NCBI GenBank assembly: GCA_963773835.1
Contig: CAVZCQ010000002.1
Location: 1-64,000, forward strand
Direction: 5' to 3'
Length of the DNA stretch: 64,000 bases
Source: JOPF136 sp963773835
Lineage (GTDB): Bacteria; Acidobacteriota; Terriglobia; Acidiferrales; UBA7541
Under the pieces are notes generated by a model. It worked only from the letters and a program-made list of their open reading frames with translations, did not search any database and was not told where the DNA came from. The first letter of the stretch is position 1. Every line of letters begins with the position of its first letter. A program made the translations under genes and the position numbers. This document shows positions 52,997 to 60,742 of this stretch, piece by piece.

Positions 52997-54217
52997 CTAG
53001 TGCGTGTTCCACTGCATCTTGCTCAAATCCATTCCTTCCTTGGCCATCTCGTACAACGGAGAAAGCTCCCGCAGCCGCCGCACCGTCTCCACTACCCGCG
53101 CCGAAACGTAATCCACTTCCTCTTCCGTATTGAACCGGCCCAGCCCGAACCGGATCGACGTGTGCGCCAGGTCTTCTCCCACCCCCAGCGCCTTCAGCAC
53201 GTAACTCGGCTCCAGCGTCGCTGACGTGCATGCCGACCCGCTCGACACCGCGATGTCGTTGATCCCCATCAGCATCGATTCGCCTTCCACGTACGCGAAG
53301 CTGATGTTCAGGTTGTTCGGCAGCCGGTAGGTCAGCGACCCGTTCACGAACACCTCGTCGAGCTGCGAAAAAATCGAATCCTTCAGCCGGTCGCGAAGCC
53401 CACGCAGCCGCACCGACTCGGTAGGCATCTCCTGCTGGCACAGCTCGCAGGCCTTCCCGAATCCCACGATCCCCGTCACGTTCAGCGTCCCGGACCGCAT
53501 CCCCCGCTCGTGCCCGCCCCCGTCTATGATCGCCGCGAGTTGCACCCGCGGATTCCGCCGCCTCACGTACAGCGCGCCCACTCCCTTCGGCCCGTACAGT
53601 TTGTGAGCCGAGATGGACAGCATGTCGATATTGTCTTTGTTCACGTCCACCGGGATTTTGCCCACCGCCTGCACCCCGTCCACGTGGAAGAAAACGCCCT
53701 TCTCCTTCGCAATCGTCCCGATTTCCGCGATCGGCTGCACCACCCCGATTTCATTGTTCGCGTACATGATGGTGATCAGGATGGTCTTCGACGTAATCGC
53801 CTTCCGCAGGTCGTCCAGGTCCACACGCCCGTCCTTCTGCACCGGCAGGTAGGTCACTTCAAATCCGTACTTCTCTAGCCGCTTGCAGGTGTCCAGCACC
53901 GCTTTGTGCTCGGTCACCTCGGTGATGATGTGGTTGCCCTTTTCGCGGTACATCTCCGCGACGCCTTTGATCGCCAGGTTGTCCGATTCCGTGGCTCCGC
54001 TCGTCCAGATGATTTCCTTCGGCGTGGCGCCCACCAGTTTGGCCACCTGTTCGCGTCCGCGCTCCACGCCCTCTTCCGCTTTCCAGCCGAACTCGTGGTT
54101 CCGGCTGGCCGCGTTCCCGAACGTCTCGGTGAAATACGGCAGCATCGTTTCGACCACGCGCGGGTCCACCGGCGTCGTCGCGTGGTTGTCCATGTAAATC
54201 GGTAGCTTCACTGCCAT
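52997..54217 (-). CDS. iscS: IscS cysteine desulfurase
   Basis: 406 residues, class V PLP aminotransferase fold. Start YMDNHATTPVDPRV, PLP region ATESDNLA, Schiff-base lysine in LSISAHKLYGPKG, and the mobile catalytic Cys in SSGSACTSATLEPSYVLKALG. A C-terminal NTEEEVDYV segment typical of IscS/Nfs is present. It produces persulfide for IscU and probably for tRNA thiolation. It is flanked on both sides by copies of the same hairpin repeat. Confidence 0.96.
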   Translation of the reverse strand: MAVKLPIYMDNHATTPVDPRVVETMLPYFTETFGNAASRNHEFGWKAEEGVERGREQVAKLVGATPKEIIWTSGATESDNLAIKGVAEMYREKGNHIITEVTEHKAVLDTCKRLEKYGFEVTYLPVQKDGRVDLDDLRKAITSKTILITIMYANNEIGVVQPIAEIGTIAKEKGVFFHVDGVQAVGKIPVDVNKDNIDMLSISAHKLYGPKGVGALYVRRRNPRVQLAAIIDGGGHERGMRSGTLNVTGIVGFGKACELCQQEMPTESVRLRGLRDRLKDSIFSQLDEVFVNGSLTYRLPNNLNISFAYVEGESMLMGINDIAVSSGSACTSATLEPSYVLKALGVGEDLAHTSIRFGLGRFNTEEEVDYVSARVVETVRRLRELSPLYEMAKEGMDLSKMQWNTH

Positions 54218-54284
54218 GTCCCTCTCCCCTTTTCCCCTGATTGTCGCTCTTCAGTTGCCACAACAGCCCAACCGATATCTGCTT

Positions 54285-54334
54285 CCTGTCATCCCGAAGC
54301 CCCACGTATTCTGTGGGGCTGAGGGACCTGCTTT
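54285..54334 (+). repeat. Dispersed repeat, copy 2 (between iscS and iscR)
   Basis: CCTGTCATCCCGAAG, stem CCCCAC-GTATTCT-GTGGGG, then GCTGAGGGACCTGCTTT. The flanks are identical to copy 1 and the stem is different but still paired, so the base pairing is conserved. Confidence 0.8.
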
Positions 54335-54337
54335 CTC

Positions 54338-54775
54338 CTAACTCTGCAATTCCACCAGGCCCGCCGAGCCCGTTCCCTCGGCCAGGTTCGTGATGGTCAC
54401 TGCCCCCAGCACTTGCAGAATCCCGTCGTTCACCCGCCGCAACGGTTCCCGCACCGTGCACAGGACTGAGTGGTCGCACAGGCCGTGGCTCGTCTCGCAC
54501 GACGTGATCACCACTGGCCCGTCAATCGCGCTGATCGCTTCCAGCGCCGTAATCTGTGACGGTTTCCGTGCCAGCTCGTACCCTCCCGTTGACCCATGCC
54601 TCGCCCGCAGCAGCCCTTTTCTCGCCAGCCGCTGTAACACCTTCGCCATCAGCGGCCCGGAAATCCCGTAAATCTCCGCGATATCCGACGCGCTCGCCGT
54701 TCCCTCGCCATCGTGCATGGCCAGGTGTTTAAGCGCGATCAGTCCGTAGTCCGCCTTCTTCGATAGCTTCAGCAT
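54338..54775 (-). CDS. iscR: IscR, Rrf2-family Fe-S-sensing regulator
   Basis: 145 residues. Winged helix at 1-75 (LSKKADYGLIALKHLA, LMAKVLQRLARKGLL, GSTGGYELAR). The [2Fe-2S] ligands are C93, C100 and C106 in SCETSHGLCDHSVLC, close to E. coli C92/C98/C104. Spacing is C-x6-C-x5-C, one residue longer in the first gap. It senses cluster supply and should repress its own operon: a matching dyad operator overlaps the start region of the predicted promoter just upstream. Confidence 0.93.
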   Translation of the reverse strand: MLKLSKKADYGLIALKHLAMHDGEGTASASDIAEIYGISGPLMAKVLQRLARKGLLRARHGSTGGYELARKPSQITALEAISAIDGPVVITSCETSHGLCDHSVLCTVREPLRRVNDGILQVLGAVTITNLAEGTGSAGLVELQS

Positions 54776-54785
54776 TTCGATGCCT

Positions 54786-54808
54786 ATACGACCATTCCGG
54801 TCGCATAT
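54786..54808 (-). promoter_or_regulatory. Rrf2/IscR type-1-like operator 1
   Basis: Dyad ATACGACC-N5-GGTCGCATAT (positions 1-8 and 14-23). It matches the IscR type-1 layout of ATA...GAC and GTC...TAT half-sites. It begins 11 nt upstream of the iscR ATG and lies just after the predicted -10 box, where a repressor would block initiation. Confidence 0.7.
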
Positions 54809-54810
54809 CT

Positions 54811-54839
54811 ACTCTAGTCCGCTGCCCCTAGGTTGTCAA
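54811..54839 (-). promoter_or_regulatory. isc operon promoter
   Basis: TTGACA (54839-54834), exact 17-nt spacer, TAGAGT (54816-54811) on the minus strand. The -35 box is a perfect match. The start point would fall in or next to operator 1. Confidence 0.7.
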
Positions 54840-54882
54840 CTCCGAAAATCTCCCCCAACCCATTGCAATTGAACCCGCTACT

Positions 54883-54905
54883 ATACGACCTCCGGGGTCC
54901 TATAT
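54883..54905 (-). promoter_or_regulatory. Rrf2/IscR type-1-like operator 2
   Basis: Dyad ATACGACC-N5-GGTCCTATAT, sharing the left half-site exactly with operator 1 and centred 97 nt further upstream. A half-site GTCCTATAT recurs at 54967-54975. Confidence 0.6.
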
Positions 54906-55015
54906 TCCCTGCCTCGCCCCCCTCGTGCGCGACCTTTTTATCAGTTTGATAAGAATGCCGGAGGGTGTCCTATATTTCCTGCTCTGCCCCCCTCGTGCGG
55001 TGCCTACAAGTTGGG

Positions 55016-55070
55016 CAGCCCGAAGGCCTTTGAGTGCGAGAGGCCCGCCGTCCAGGGCCTCTCGCCTTTC
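55016..55070 (+). repeat. Dispersed hairpin repeat, copy 1
   Basis: Begins CAGCCCGAAGGCCTT. Arms GCGAGAGGCC (55036-55045) and GGCCTCTCGC (55056-55065), followed by CTTTC. The second copy is at 63667-63722, with a swapped terminal base pair. Confidence 0.75.
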
Positions 55071-55142
55071 TCGCCTTTCTCGCCTTTCTCGCCTTTCTCG
55101 CCTTTCTCGCCTTTCTCGCCTTTCTCGCCTTTCTCGCCTTTC
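55062..55142 (+). repeat. Nine-copy tandem repeat of TCGCCTTTC
   Basis: Nine perfect 9-nt copies, growing directly out of the 3' end of the dispersed hairpin repeat. Frames through it (LAF or RER repeats) are low-complexity artefacts. Confidence 0.95.
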
Positions 55143-55204
55143 CGTCTTTCCGCCCTCGCGGCCTTTCTCGCCCTCTGAACGCACCGCGCGCCTATCTCCC
55201 CGCG

Positions 55205-56155
55205 CTACCGCCCCGCCCCCGGTTTCCACCGCTCCAAAAACTGCGTCACATCCGCCGGTCCAATCTTCACCGCAGATTCGAACTCACCCTGTTTCTGGCT
55301 GGTGACGACATGGCCGTTGCCGTCCAGCACTGCCAGCGCCGGCACGCCCTTATCCAGCACCACCTGGCACCGCTGCGCAATGTCCAGGTTGCTGTTGTAC
55401 TCCCCGATGTTCACGTGCACCACGTGGTAGTTCGCCTCCACCAGCGGCCGGATGGCTTTCGAGTGGAACGCGGCGTCCAGCACGTGGCAGTCGTAGCACC
55501 AGTTTCCGCCGAACACCACCAGCACGCGTTTGTGGTCCGCTCGCGACGCTGCCAGCGCCGCATCCACATCCCGCTGGGCCTCGCTGGGGTCCGGATAGAG
55601 CTGCGGATTCGGCCGTGCCGGCTCCGGCAGCCGGAGGGACTGCCGCAGCAGCACATCTGTCCTCTGCGAGCGGTAGATCCGCCAATCCGTTCCCTGCTCG
55701 ACCCACACCTGCGCTCCCGAAACCAACACATTCTGCGGCCCGCTCGTTCCCCGCAGCGTGAATTCGATCCGCAGCGTCAGCACGGTAACGCCGGGTTGCG
55801 TGGTGCTCATCTGCAGGATTTTCGGATTGAAGCTCTCCAGCCCTCGCGCCCGCAGCCCCGCCCAGAACTCCGGCTCCTCATTCGGGTCGGCCGTCCGGCC
55901 CTGCGGTGTCTGTGCGAAACTCCCCGGCAGCGACGTATAGAGGGCCGCCAGCGCGCCCCAATCCCCCGCCACCACTGCCGCCTTCCACCGCTCCAGAGGT
56001 TCAAATGCGCTCGCGGCGCTCGCTCGGGGTCGCGTCGCGGCCGGTAGCTGCGCGGCCCGCATCGCCGGCCCCGCCGCCATACCGGCACAGATTGCGAGCG
56101 CTAACAGCAGGCCCGGCCGGAACGGCCGTCCCTTTCCGGAGCCAGTCGTGCGCAT
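55205..56155 (-). CDS. Exported thioredoxin-like protein with an N-terminal NTF2-like region
   Basis: 316 residues from ATG 56155; an in-frame extension to 56290 lacks support. Signal peptide to about 35, then an NTF2/SnoaL-like region (50-175, beginning FEPLERWKAAVVAGDWGALAALYTSLPG). A thioredoxin fold follows at 185-310 with VFGGNWCYDCHVLDAAF (C220, C223) and GVPALAVLDGNGHVV. The WCxxC site suggests disulfide reduction in the periplasm. Divergent from coaD. Confidence 0.8.
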   Translation of the reverse strand: MRTTGSGKGRPFRPGLLLALAICAGMAAGPAMRAAQLPAATRPRASAASAFEPLERWKAAVVAGDWGALAALYTSLPGSFAQTPQGRTADPNEEPEFWAGLRARGLESFNPKILQMSTTQPGVTVLTLRIEFTLRGTSGPQNVLVSGAQVWVEQGTDWRIYRSQRTDVLLRQSLRLPEPARPNPQLYPDPSEAQRDVDAALAASRADHKRVLVVFGGNWCYDCHVLDAAFHSKAIRPLVEANYHVVHVNIGEYNSNLDIAQRCQVVLDKGVPALAVLDGNGHVVTSQKQGEFESAVKIGPADVTQFLERWKPGAGR

Positions 56156-56270
56156 CTGGTGATTGTGACGCACCGCCTGCCCGCGGCTCTGTTTGGCGCC
56201 CTTCCGTCTGCGCAATGCATTCCTGCTCCCTCGATTCTGGGTTAGAATGGCGCGAAGCTTTGCTTCGTGC

Positions 56271-56753
56271 ATGAAGAGCATTGTCGCCATCTATCCGGGG
56301 TCGTTCGATCCCGTGACCAACGGGCATCTGGACCTCATCGCCCGCGGCGCCCGAATCTTCGACCGCCTGGTCGTTGCCGTCCTCCAGAATCTGGACAAAG
56401 CTCCGCTCTTCTCCGCTCGCGAGCGTGCGGAAATGCTCCGCGAAGTCACCCGCGATTGGCCCAATGTGGAAGTGGACCTCTTCGACGGCCTTCTGGTGGA
56501 CTACGTTCGCCGCCGCAACGCGCAAGTCATCCTGCGCGGCATCCGTGCCATCTCCGACTACGAATACGAATTCCAGATGGCGCTGATGAACCGCCGCCTC
56601 GAACCCAATGTGGAAACCGTGTTCATGATGCCGGCGGAACAATACATCTATCTCAGCTCGCGGCTCGTGCGTGAAGTCGCCCAGCTCGGCGGGCCCATTG
56701 AGGGATTGGTGCCGCCTTTGGTTGTTGAACGCCTCAAATCGAAGGTGCATTAG
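56271..56753 (+). CDS. coaD: Phosphopantetheine adenylyltransferase
   Basis: 160 residues from ATG 56271; an in-frame extension upstream is not family-like. The nucleotidyltransferase motif YPGSFDPVTNGHLDLI carries T16 and H19, and the family later has RGIRAISDYEYEFQMALMNR and YLSSRLVREVAQLGG. It converts 4'-phosphopantetheine and ATP to dephospho-CoA, the penultimate step of CoA synthesis. Followed by an aminotransferase gene. Confidence 0.95.
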   Translation: MKSIVAIYPGSFDPVTNGHLDLIARGARIFDRLVVAVLQNLDKAPLFSARERAEMLREVTRDWPNVEVDLFDGLLVDYVRRRNAQVILRGIRAISDYEYEFQMALMNRRLEPNVETVFMMPAEQYIYLSSRLVREVAQLGGPIEGLVPPLVVERLKSKVH

Positions 56754-56766
56754 CTTTGTGTCCCGT

Positions 56767-56790
56767 AGGGGCGCTGCTTGCCGCGCCCCT
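56767..56790 (+). repeat. Hairpin of the TAGGGGC family downstream of coaD
   Basis: AGGGGCGC-N8-GCGCCCCT, perfect 8-bp stem, followed by CTTCGCTTTT. It lies between the coaD stop (56753) and the aminotransferase ATG (56824). Confidence 0.6.
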
Positions 56791-56823
56791 CTTCGCTTTT
56801 GTCGTGACGCGGGGGAGGACGCC

Positions 56824-58023
56824 ATGCAGCTCTCCGAGAGAATCGAACGCATCACCGAATCGCCCACCCTCGCCGTCATGGTCGAGGCCGAGCGCTACAA
56901 AGCCCGCGGCATCGACGTCGTGGATTTCGGCCCCGGCGAGCCGGATTTCCCCACCCCCGACCACATCAAACGCGCCGCCATCCGCGCTCTCGAACAGAAC
57001 TACACGAAATACACGCCCTCCGGCGGCATCCTGCCGCTTCGCCAGGCCATCTGCGATTGGCACGCCGCCCAGCTCGGCACCGCCTATCAGTCCAGCGAAT
57101 GCGTGGTCAGCGTCGGCGGAAAACACGCCATCTTCAACACCGTCAACGTCCTCGTCAATTCCGGCGACGAGGTCGTCATTCCCGTCCCCTGCTGGGTCAG
57201 TTTTCCCGACATCGTGAAATATGCCGGCGGAAAACCCGTCTTCGTCCAGACCCACCAGCACCAGGGCTTCTGCCTCGCTGCCCGCGAAGTCGAAGCCGCG
57301 CTCACTCCCAAAACGCGCATGGTCATCGTCAATTCGCCCTCCAATCCCACCGGCGCCATCCTGCCTGAAGACGAGTTCGCCAAAATCGTGAACCTGTGCC
57401 GCCGCCGCGGCGTCTGGCTGCTCACCGACGAGTGCTACTCCCATTTCCTCTACGGCGGTCGCCGCCCGTTTTCCGCCGCTAGCCTGCCCGATGCGAAGAA
57501 CACGGTCATCGTCTGCGGCTCGCTCTCGAAGACTTTCGCCATGACCGGCTGGCGCATCGGTTTTGTCCTCGCCCCCGAGCCCATCGCCAAGGCCGTCGTG
57601 AAACTCCAGAGCCAATCCACCTCCAACCCAACTTCCATCGCCCAGCACGCCGCTCTCGAAGCGGTGCGCGGGCCCATGGATTCCGTCTCCACCATGCTCG
57701 CCGAATACGAACGCCGCCGCACCCGCGTCCTCGCTGGCCTGCGCGCCATTCCCGGGCTCACCTGCAACGAACCCCAGGGCGCCTTCTACGCGTTTCCCAA
57801 CGTCTCCGCCTGCCGTACGCGCGATGCCGAATGCCGCGCAGCCTCGAACGGCCGGCTGGACTCTGCCGTGGTCGCCCGCCGCCTCCTCGAATCCTCCCAC
57901 GTGGCTGTGGTGCCCGGCGAAGGGTTCGGCGCCCCCGGCTTCCTGCGCATCTCCTACGCCACCTCCATCGAGCGCATTGAAGAGGGATTGCGCCGTCTCG
58001 CTGATTTCTTCTCGCCAGCCTGA
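56824..58023 (+). CDS. Class I/II PLP-dependent aminotransferase (AspC/aromatic type)
   Basis: 399 residues from ATG 56824, with GGGAGGA 6 nt upstream; the frame extends to 56671 without family sequence. Fold-type I signatures: YTPSGGILPLRQAI, NSPSNPTGA, the Schiff-base lysine K236 in GSLSKTFAMTGWRIG, and the substrate-carboxylate arginine in GFLRISYA. This is the 1-beta subgroup of aspartate/aromatic aminotransferases; substrate specificity is not determined. Its stop overlaps the next ATG (TGATG), so translation is coupled to manA. Confidence 0.88.
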   Translation: MQLSERIERITESPTLAVMVEAERYKARGIDVVDFGPGEPDFPTPDHIKRAAIRALEQNYTKYTPSGGILPLRQAICDWHAAQLGTAYQSSECVVSVGGKHAIFNTVNVLVNSGDEVVIPVPCWVSFPDIVKYAGGKPVFVQTHQHQGFCLAAREVEAALTPKTRMVIVNSPSNPTGAILPEDEFAKIVNLCRRRGVWLLTDECYSHFLYGGRRPFSAASLPDAKNTVIVCGSLSKTFAMTGWRIGFVLAPEPIAKAVVKLQSQSTSNPTSIAQHAALEAVRGPMDSVSTMLAEYERRRTRVLAGLRAIPGLTCNEPQGAFYAFPNVSACRTRDAECRAASNGRLDSAVVARRLLESSHVAVVPGEGFGAPGFLRISYATSIERIEEGLRRLADFFSPA

Positions 58024-59072
58024 TGCAACCCCTCCCTTCACGCCTGGACCCGACCATCGACCGCCGGTTGTGGGGCATGCGCGACCTCGCCCCTCTGTTT
58101 CCTGAACTCACCAATCAGGATCCGCCCATCGCGGAAATGTGGCTCACCGGCGCGTCCTGCCGCCTCGCCTCTGGACCTCTCGCCGGCGCCGAACTGGGCG
58201 AAGCCTGGCGCCAAATGCCTGCGGAATGGAAAGGAACGCGCTGTGCCGCAGACCACCTGATCCCACTGCTCGTAAAATTTCTGTTCCCCGGCGAAAAGCC
58301 CTCCATCCAGGTTCATCCCGACGATACCTACGCTGCGAAGCACGAATCCGCGCGCGGCGGCCGCGGCAAAACCGAGATGTGGCACGTTCTCGCCGCCCGT
58401 CCCGGCGCAGAGCTGCTCCTCAACCTCCGCCCCGGCGTCTCCCCGGAGTCCTTCCGCCGCGCCATCGACGACGCCACGCTCGAATCCCTCATTGGCCGCA
58501 TCCCAGTCGCACCAGGCGACAGCATTTTCGTTCCCCCCGGCACCGTCCACACCATCGGCGGCGGCATCATGCTCTGCGAAATCATGGAGCAGTCCGACAT
58601 CACCTACCGCGTGTACGACTTCAACCGGAAAGGGCCCGACGGCCGCGAGCGCCCCCTCCACGTCCGCCAGGCCCTCGACGTCATCAATTTCGGCGAGCAA
58701 TTGGGCGAAAAGGTGAAACCCGTCTGCCACTCTCAGCACGGGCTGACGCAACACTACCTCGCCGCCTGCCGCTACTTCGCCACCGAACGCTGGCAGTTCG
58801 ACGGCCGCATCGGCAGCGTCACCTCGCCGGGCAGCTTCGAACTGCTCGTCATCCTCTCCGGCGCCGGCACCATCGAGAGCGGCCAGCAGAAACAGCCCTA
58901 CAGCCGCATGCAGCTCTGGTTCCTGCCCGCCGCCCTTGGCGCCTATCAGCTCGAGCCGGCCGAATCGACGGTGCTGCTTCATACCTCGGTCCCCGATCTC
59001 GATGCCTATTGCCGCCGCCTCGCCGATCTCGGCATTCCCAGCGAGGAATGGTCGCGCATCATCCATCTCTGA
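58023..59072 (+). CDS. manA: Mannose-6-phosphate isomerase, class I
   Basis: 349 residues, type I cupin isomerase. Zn ligands: Q96 and H98 (SIQVHPDD), E118 (KTEMWHVL) and H176 (PGTVHTIGGG), followed by YRVYDFNRKG. It interconverts fructose-6-phosphate and mannose-6-phosphate, the entry to GDP-mannose. The start is fixed by TGATG overlap. manC and a phosphohexomutase lie within 5 kb downstream, so this is a GDP-mannose gene neighbourhood. Confidence 0.93.
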   Translation: MQPLPSRLDPTIDRRLWGMRDLAPLFPELTNQDPPIAEMWLTGASCRLASGPLAGAELGEAWRQMPAEWKGTRCAADHLIPLLVKFLFPGEKPSIQVHPDDTYAAKHESARGGRGKTEMWHVLAARPGAELLLNLRPGVSPESFRRAIDDATLESLIGRIPVAPGDSIFVPPGTVHTIGGGIMLCEIMEQSDITYRVYDFNRKGPDGRERPLHVRQALDVINFGEQLGEKVKPVCHSQHGLTQHYLAACRYFATERWQFDGRIGSVTSPGSFELLVILSGAGTIESGQQKQPYSRMQLWFLPAALGAYQLEPAESTVLLHTSVPDLDAYCRRLADLGIPSEEWSRIIHL

Positions 59073-59112
59073 TGACTATGCGTTCCAACGGGCCGAAAAT
59101 CGCGTGCCAGAC

Positions 59113-59188
59113 GGAAGGGCGGGGTTTCAACCCCGCCGAAACCGCTACGCCGGCACCAGGGGTTTTAACCCCTGAAGCCAATGTTTGG
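59113..59188 (+). repeat. Dispersed double-palindrome repeat, copy 1
   Basis: First palindrome GGCGGGGTTTCAACCCCGCC, a 20-nt spacer, second palindrome AGGGGTTTTAACCCCT, then GAAGCCAATG. The second copy begins 96 nt away. Confidence 0.9.
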
Positions 59189-59208
59189 CTCGCCCGCCGT
59201 CCCACCTT

Positions 59209-59284
59209 GGAAGGGCGGGGTTTCAACCCCGCCGTAGCTGACCCGACGGCAACAGGGGTTTTAACCCCTGAAGCCAATGCTTGG
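59209..59284 (+). repeat. Dispersed double-palindrome repeat, copy 2
   Basis: Same two palindromes and GAAGCCAATG tail as copy 1, with a different spacer. It ends 44 nt before the manC ATG. Together the pair fills most of the 256-nt manA-manC space. Confidence 0.9.
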
Positions 59285-59328
59285 TCCTTTTCAGCCCTTT
59301 CCCGCAACACTGCGAGAGAATTGGCCTG

Positions 59329-60468
59329 ATGCCGAAGAAACCGAAGCACTCGAACAAAACGCGCCCCGACCTCTCCCCCCACGCCGTCATCCTCGCCGGC
59401 GGTCGCGGCACCCGTTTCTGGCCCCGCAGCCGCCTCCGCACTCCCAAACAACTCCTGAACATCGTCGGCAGCTCCACCATGTTCGAGCAAACCGTCGAGC
59501 GCCTCCTCCCCGTTTTTCCCTATTCGCGCCTCTGGACCGTCACCAATGCCGAACAATCCCGCGCCGCGCGCAAAATCGCGCCCCGCCTCCGCTCCTCCCA
59601 GGTACTCGCCGAACCCACCGGCCGCAATACCGCCGCCGCAATCGCCCTCGCCGCATTCCACCTGGTCCGCCAGGACCCGGACGCGCTCATGGCCGTGCTT
59701 CCCGCCGACCATTTCATCGCCGACGCTCCGCGCTACCTCAGCGTCGTTCGTGCCGCTCTCGAAGTCGCCGCCCGCGGCCCCAATCTCGTCGTCCTCGGCA
59801 TCCCTCCCGCGCGCCCCGAAACCGGCTACGGCTACATTGAACGCGGCGAGTCCGCCGACTCTGCTTCAGGCGCGCCGGTCTTCCGCGTGAAGCGTTTCAC
59901 CGAAAAGCCGCAGGAGCCCGTCGCGCGCGAATTCCTCGCCTCGGGGAACTACTACTGGAACGCGGGGATGTTTTTCTGGCGCGCCGCCGTCTTTCTCGAT
60001 GCGTTGCGCCAATTTCTACCAGCCACGCACGAGTCGCTCGCGCGCGTCACGGAAACCATCGGCACCCGCCGCTACGCCTCGGCTCTGGCCCGCGCCTACC
60101 CGAAGCTCGAAAACATCTCCGTGGACTACGCCATCCTCGAGCGTGCCACCCAGCAACCCGGCGGCGGCAACGTCTTCGTCCTCCCGGCCGAAATCGGCTG
60201 GAGCGACATCGGCTCCTGGGCCGCCGTTTACGAACTCGCCGCAACGGGGCAGCCCGGCGCAAACATCTCCTCCGGCCCGCTCTGCGCCATAGATTCCGCC
60301 GGTAACTACGTCTGGAGCGCGAAGAAACTGGTAGCCCTTCTCGGCGTGAACGACCTCGTCGTCGTGGAAACTCCGGACGCCTTGCTCATCTCCCCGCGCA
60401 CCCGCGCCCAGGACGTCGCAACAGTCGTTAAATGGCTCGAGGAACGGAAACGGAAGGACCTGCTATAG
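59329..60468 (+). CDS. manC: Mannose-1-phosphate guanylyltransferase
   Basis: 379 residues from ATG 59329; the TTG at 59281 lies inside the repeat and is less likely. Nucleotidyltransferase motifs: AVILAGGRGTRFWPRSR, TPKQLLNIVG, LAEPTGRNTAAAIAL, VLPADHFI, RFTEKP and NYYWNAGMFFWRA. The C-terminal cupin (isomerase) domain of bifunctional AlgA-type enzymes is absent. It makes GDP-mannose from mannose-1-phosphate and GTP, completing the route that starts with manA. Confidence 0.92.
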   Translation: MPKKPKHSNKTRPDLSPHAVILAGGRGTRFWPRSRLRTPKQLLNIVGSSTMFEQTVERLLPVFPYSRLWTVTNAEQSRAARKIAPRLRSSQVLAEPTGRNTAAAIALAAFHLVRQDPDALMAVLPADHFIADAPRYLSVVRAALEVAARGPNLVVLGIPPARPETGYGYIERGESADSASGAPVFRVKRFTEKPQEPVAREFLASGNYYWNAGMFFWRAAVFLDALRQFLPATHESLARVTETIGTRRYASALARAYPKLENISVDYAILERATQQPGGGNVFVLPAEIGWSDIGSWAAVYELAATGQPGANISSGPLCAIDSAGNYVWSAKKLVALLGVNDLVVVETPDALLISPRTRAQDVATVVKWLEERKRKDLL

Positions 60469-60478
60469 CCCCTGGGAT

Positions 60479-60742
60479 TCAGAGCACGTGATCGTACTCG
60501 GCATGTGAGCCAATCCAAAACCAGGTCACGGTCGAGCCTTCAAGCACGCCGAGCGCGCGGTAGCCGAGTCCGATGCGCACTGAGTAAACGTTTTCCATCG
60601 CTCCGACCTTCTTGAATCGCAGGCTGGGGTGAGTTGGTTCAACCCGGAATAGGCTGTATGCCCTGCGGGCCTGCGATTGAGTTTCCTCAGGCAATCTAGC
60701 AAAGGCCGCTAGGAATGAGCGCGTGACACGCGACTCGATCAC
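60479..60742 (-). CDS. RelE/ParE-type toxin
   Basis: 87 residues with a GTG start at 60742 overlapping the antitoxin stop (GTGA). The RelE/ParE fold is visible: IESRVTRSFLAAFARLPEE.. RRAYSLFRVEPTHPSLRFKKVG, then YSVRIGLGYRALGVLEG and WFWIGSHAEYDHVL. RelE proteins cut mRNA in the ribosome and ParE poisons gyrase; the subgroup is not decided here. It is in the usual order after an antitoxin gene. Confidence 0.8.
   Translation of the reverse strand: MIESRVTRSFLAAFARLPEETQSQARRAYSLFRVEPTHPSLRFKKVGAMENVYSVRIGLGYRALGVLEGSTVTWFWIGSHAEYDHVL

Larger units (their letters stand above)
54776..55204. other. Regulatory region upstream of the isc operon with repeats
   Basis: 429 nt between iscR and the thioredoxin-like gene. 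It contains two Rrf2-type dyads, one promoter, a TTATCA-GTT-TGATAA inverted repeat (54938-54952), a near-perfect 36-nt direct repeat (54899-54934 and 54968-55003), a dispersed hairpin (55016-55070) and a nine-copy 9-nt tandem repeat (55062-55142). No gene is supported. Confidence 0.7.

Noticed and set aside
55062..55142. CRISPR or coding repeat (LAF or RER repeats)
   Set aside because: A 9-nt perfect microsatellite without spacers; frames through it have no other coding sign.
56734..59066. Long minus-strand frames opposite the aminotransferase and manA genes
   Set aside because: Gly/Asp/Ala-rich shadows; the plus-strand genes are coupled and carry full motifs.
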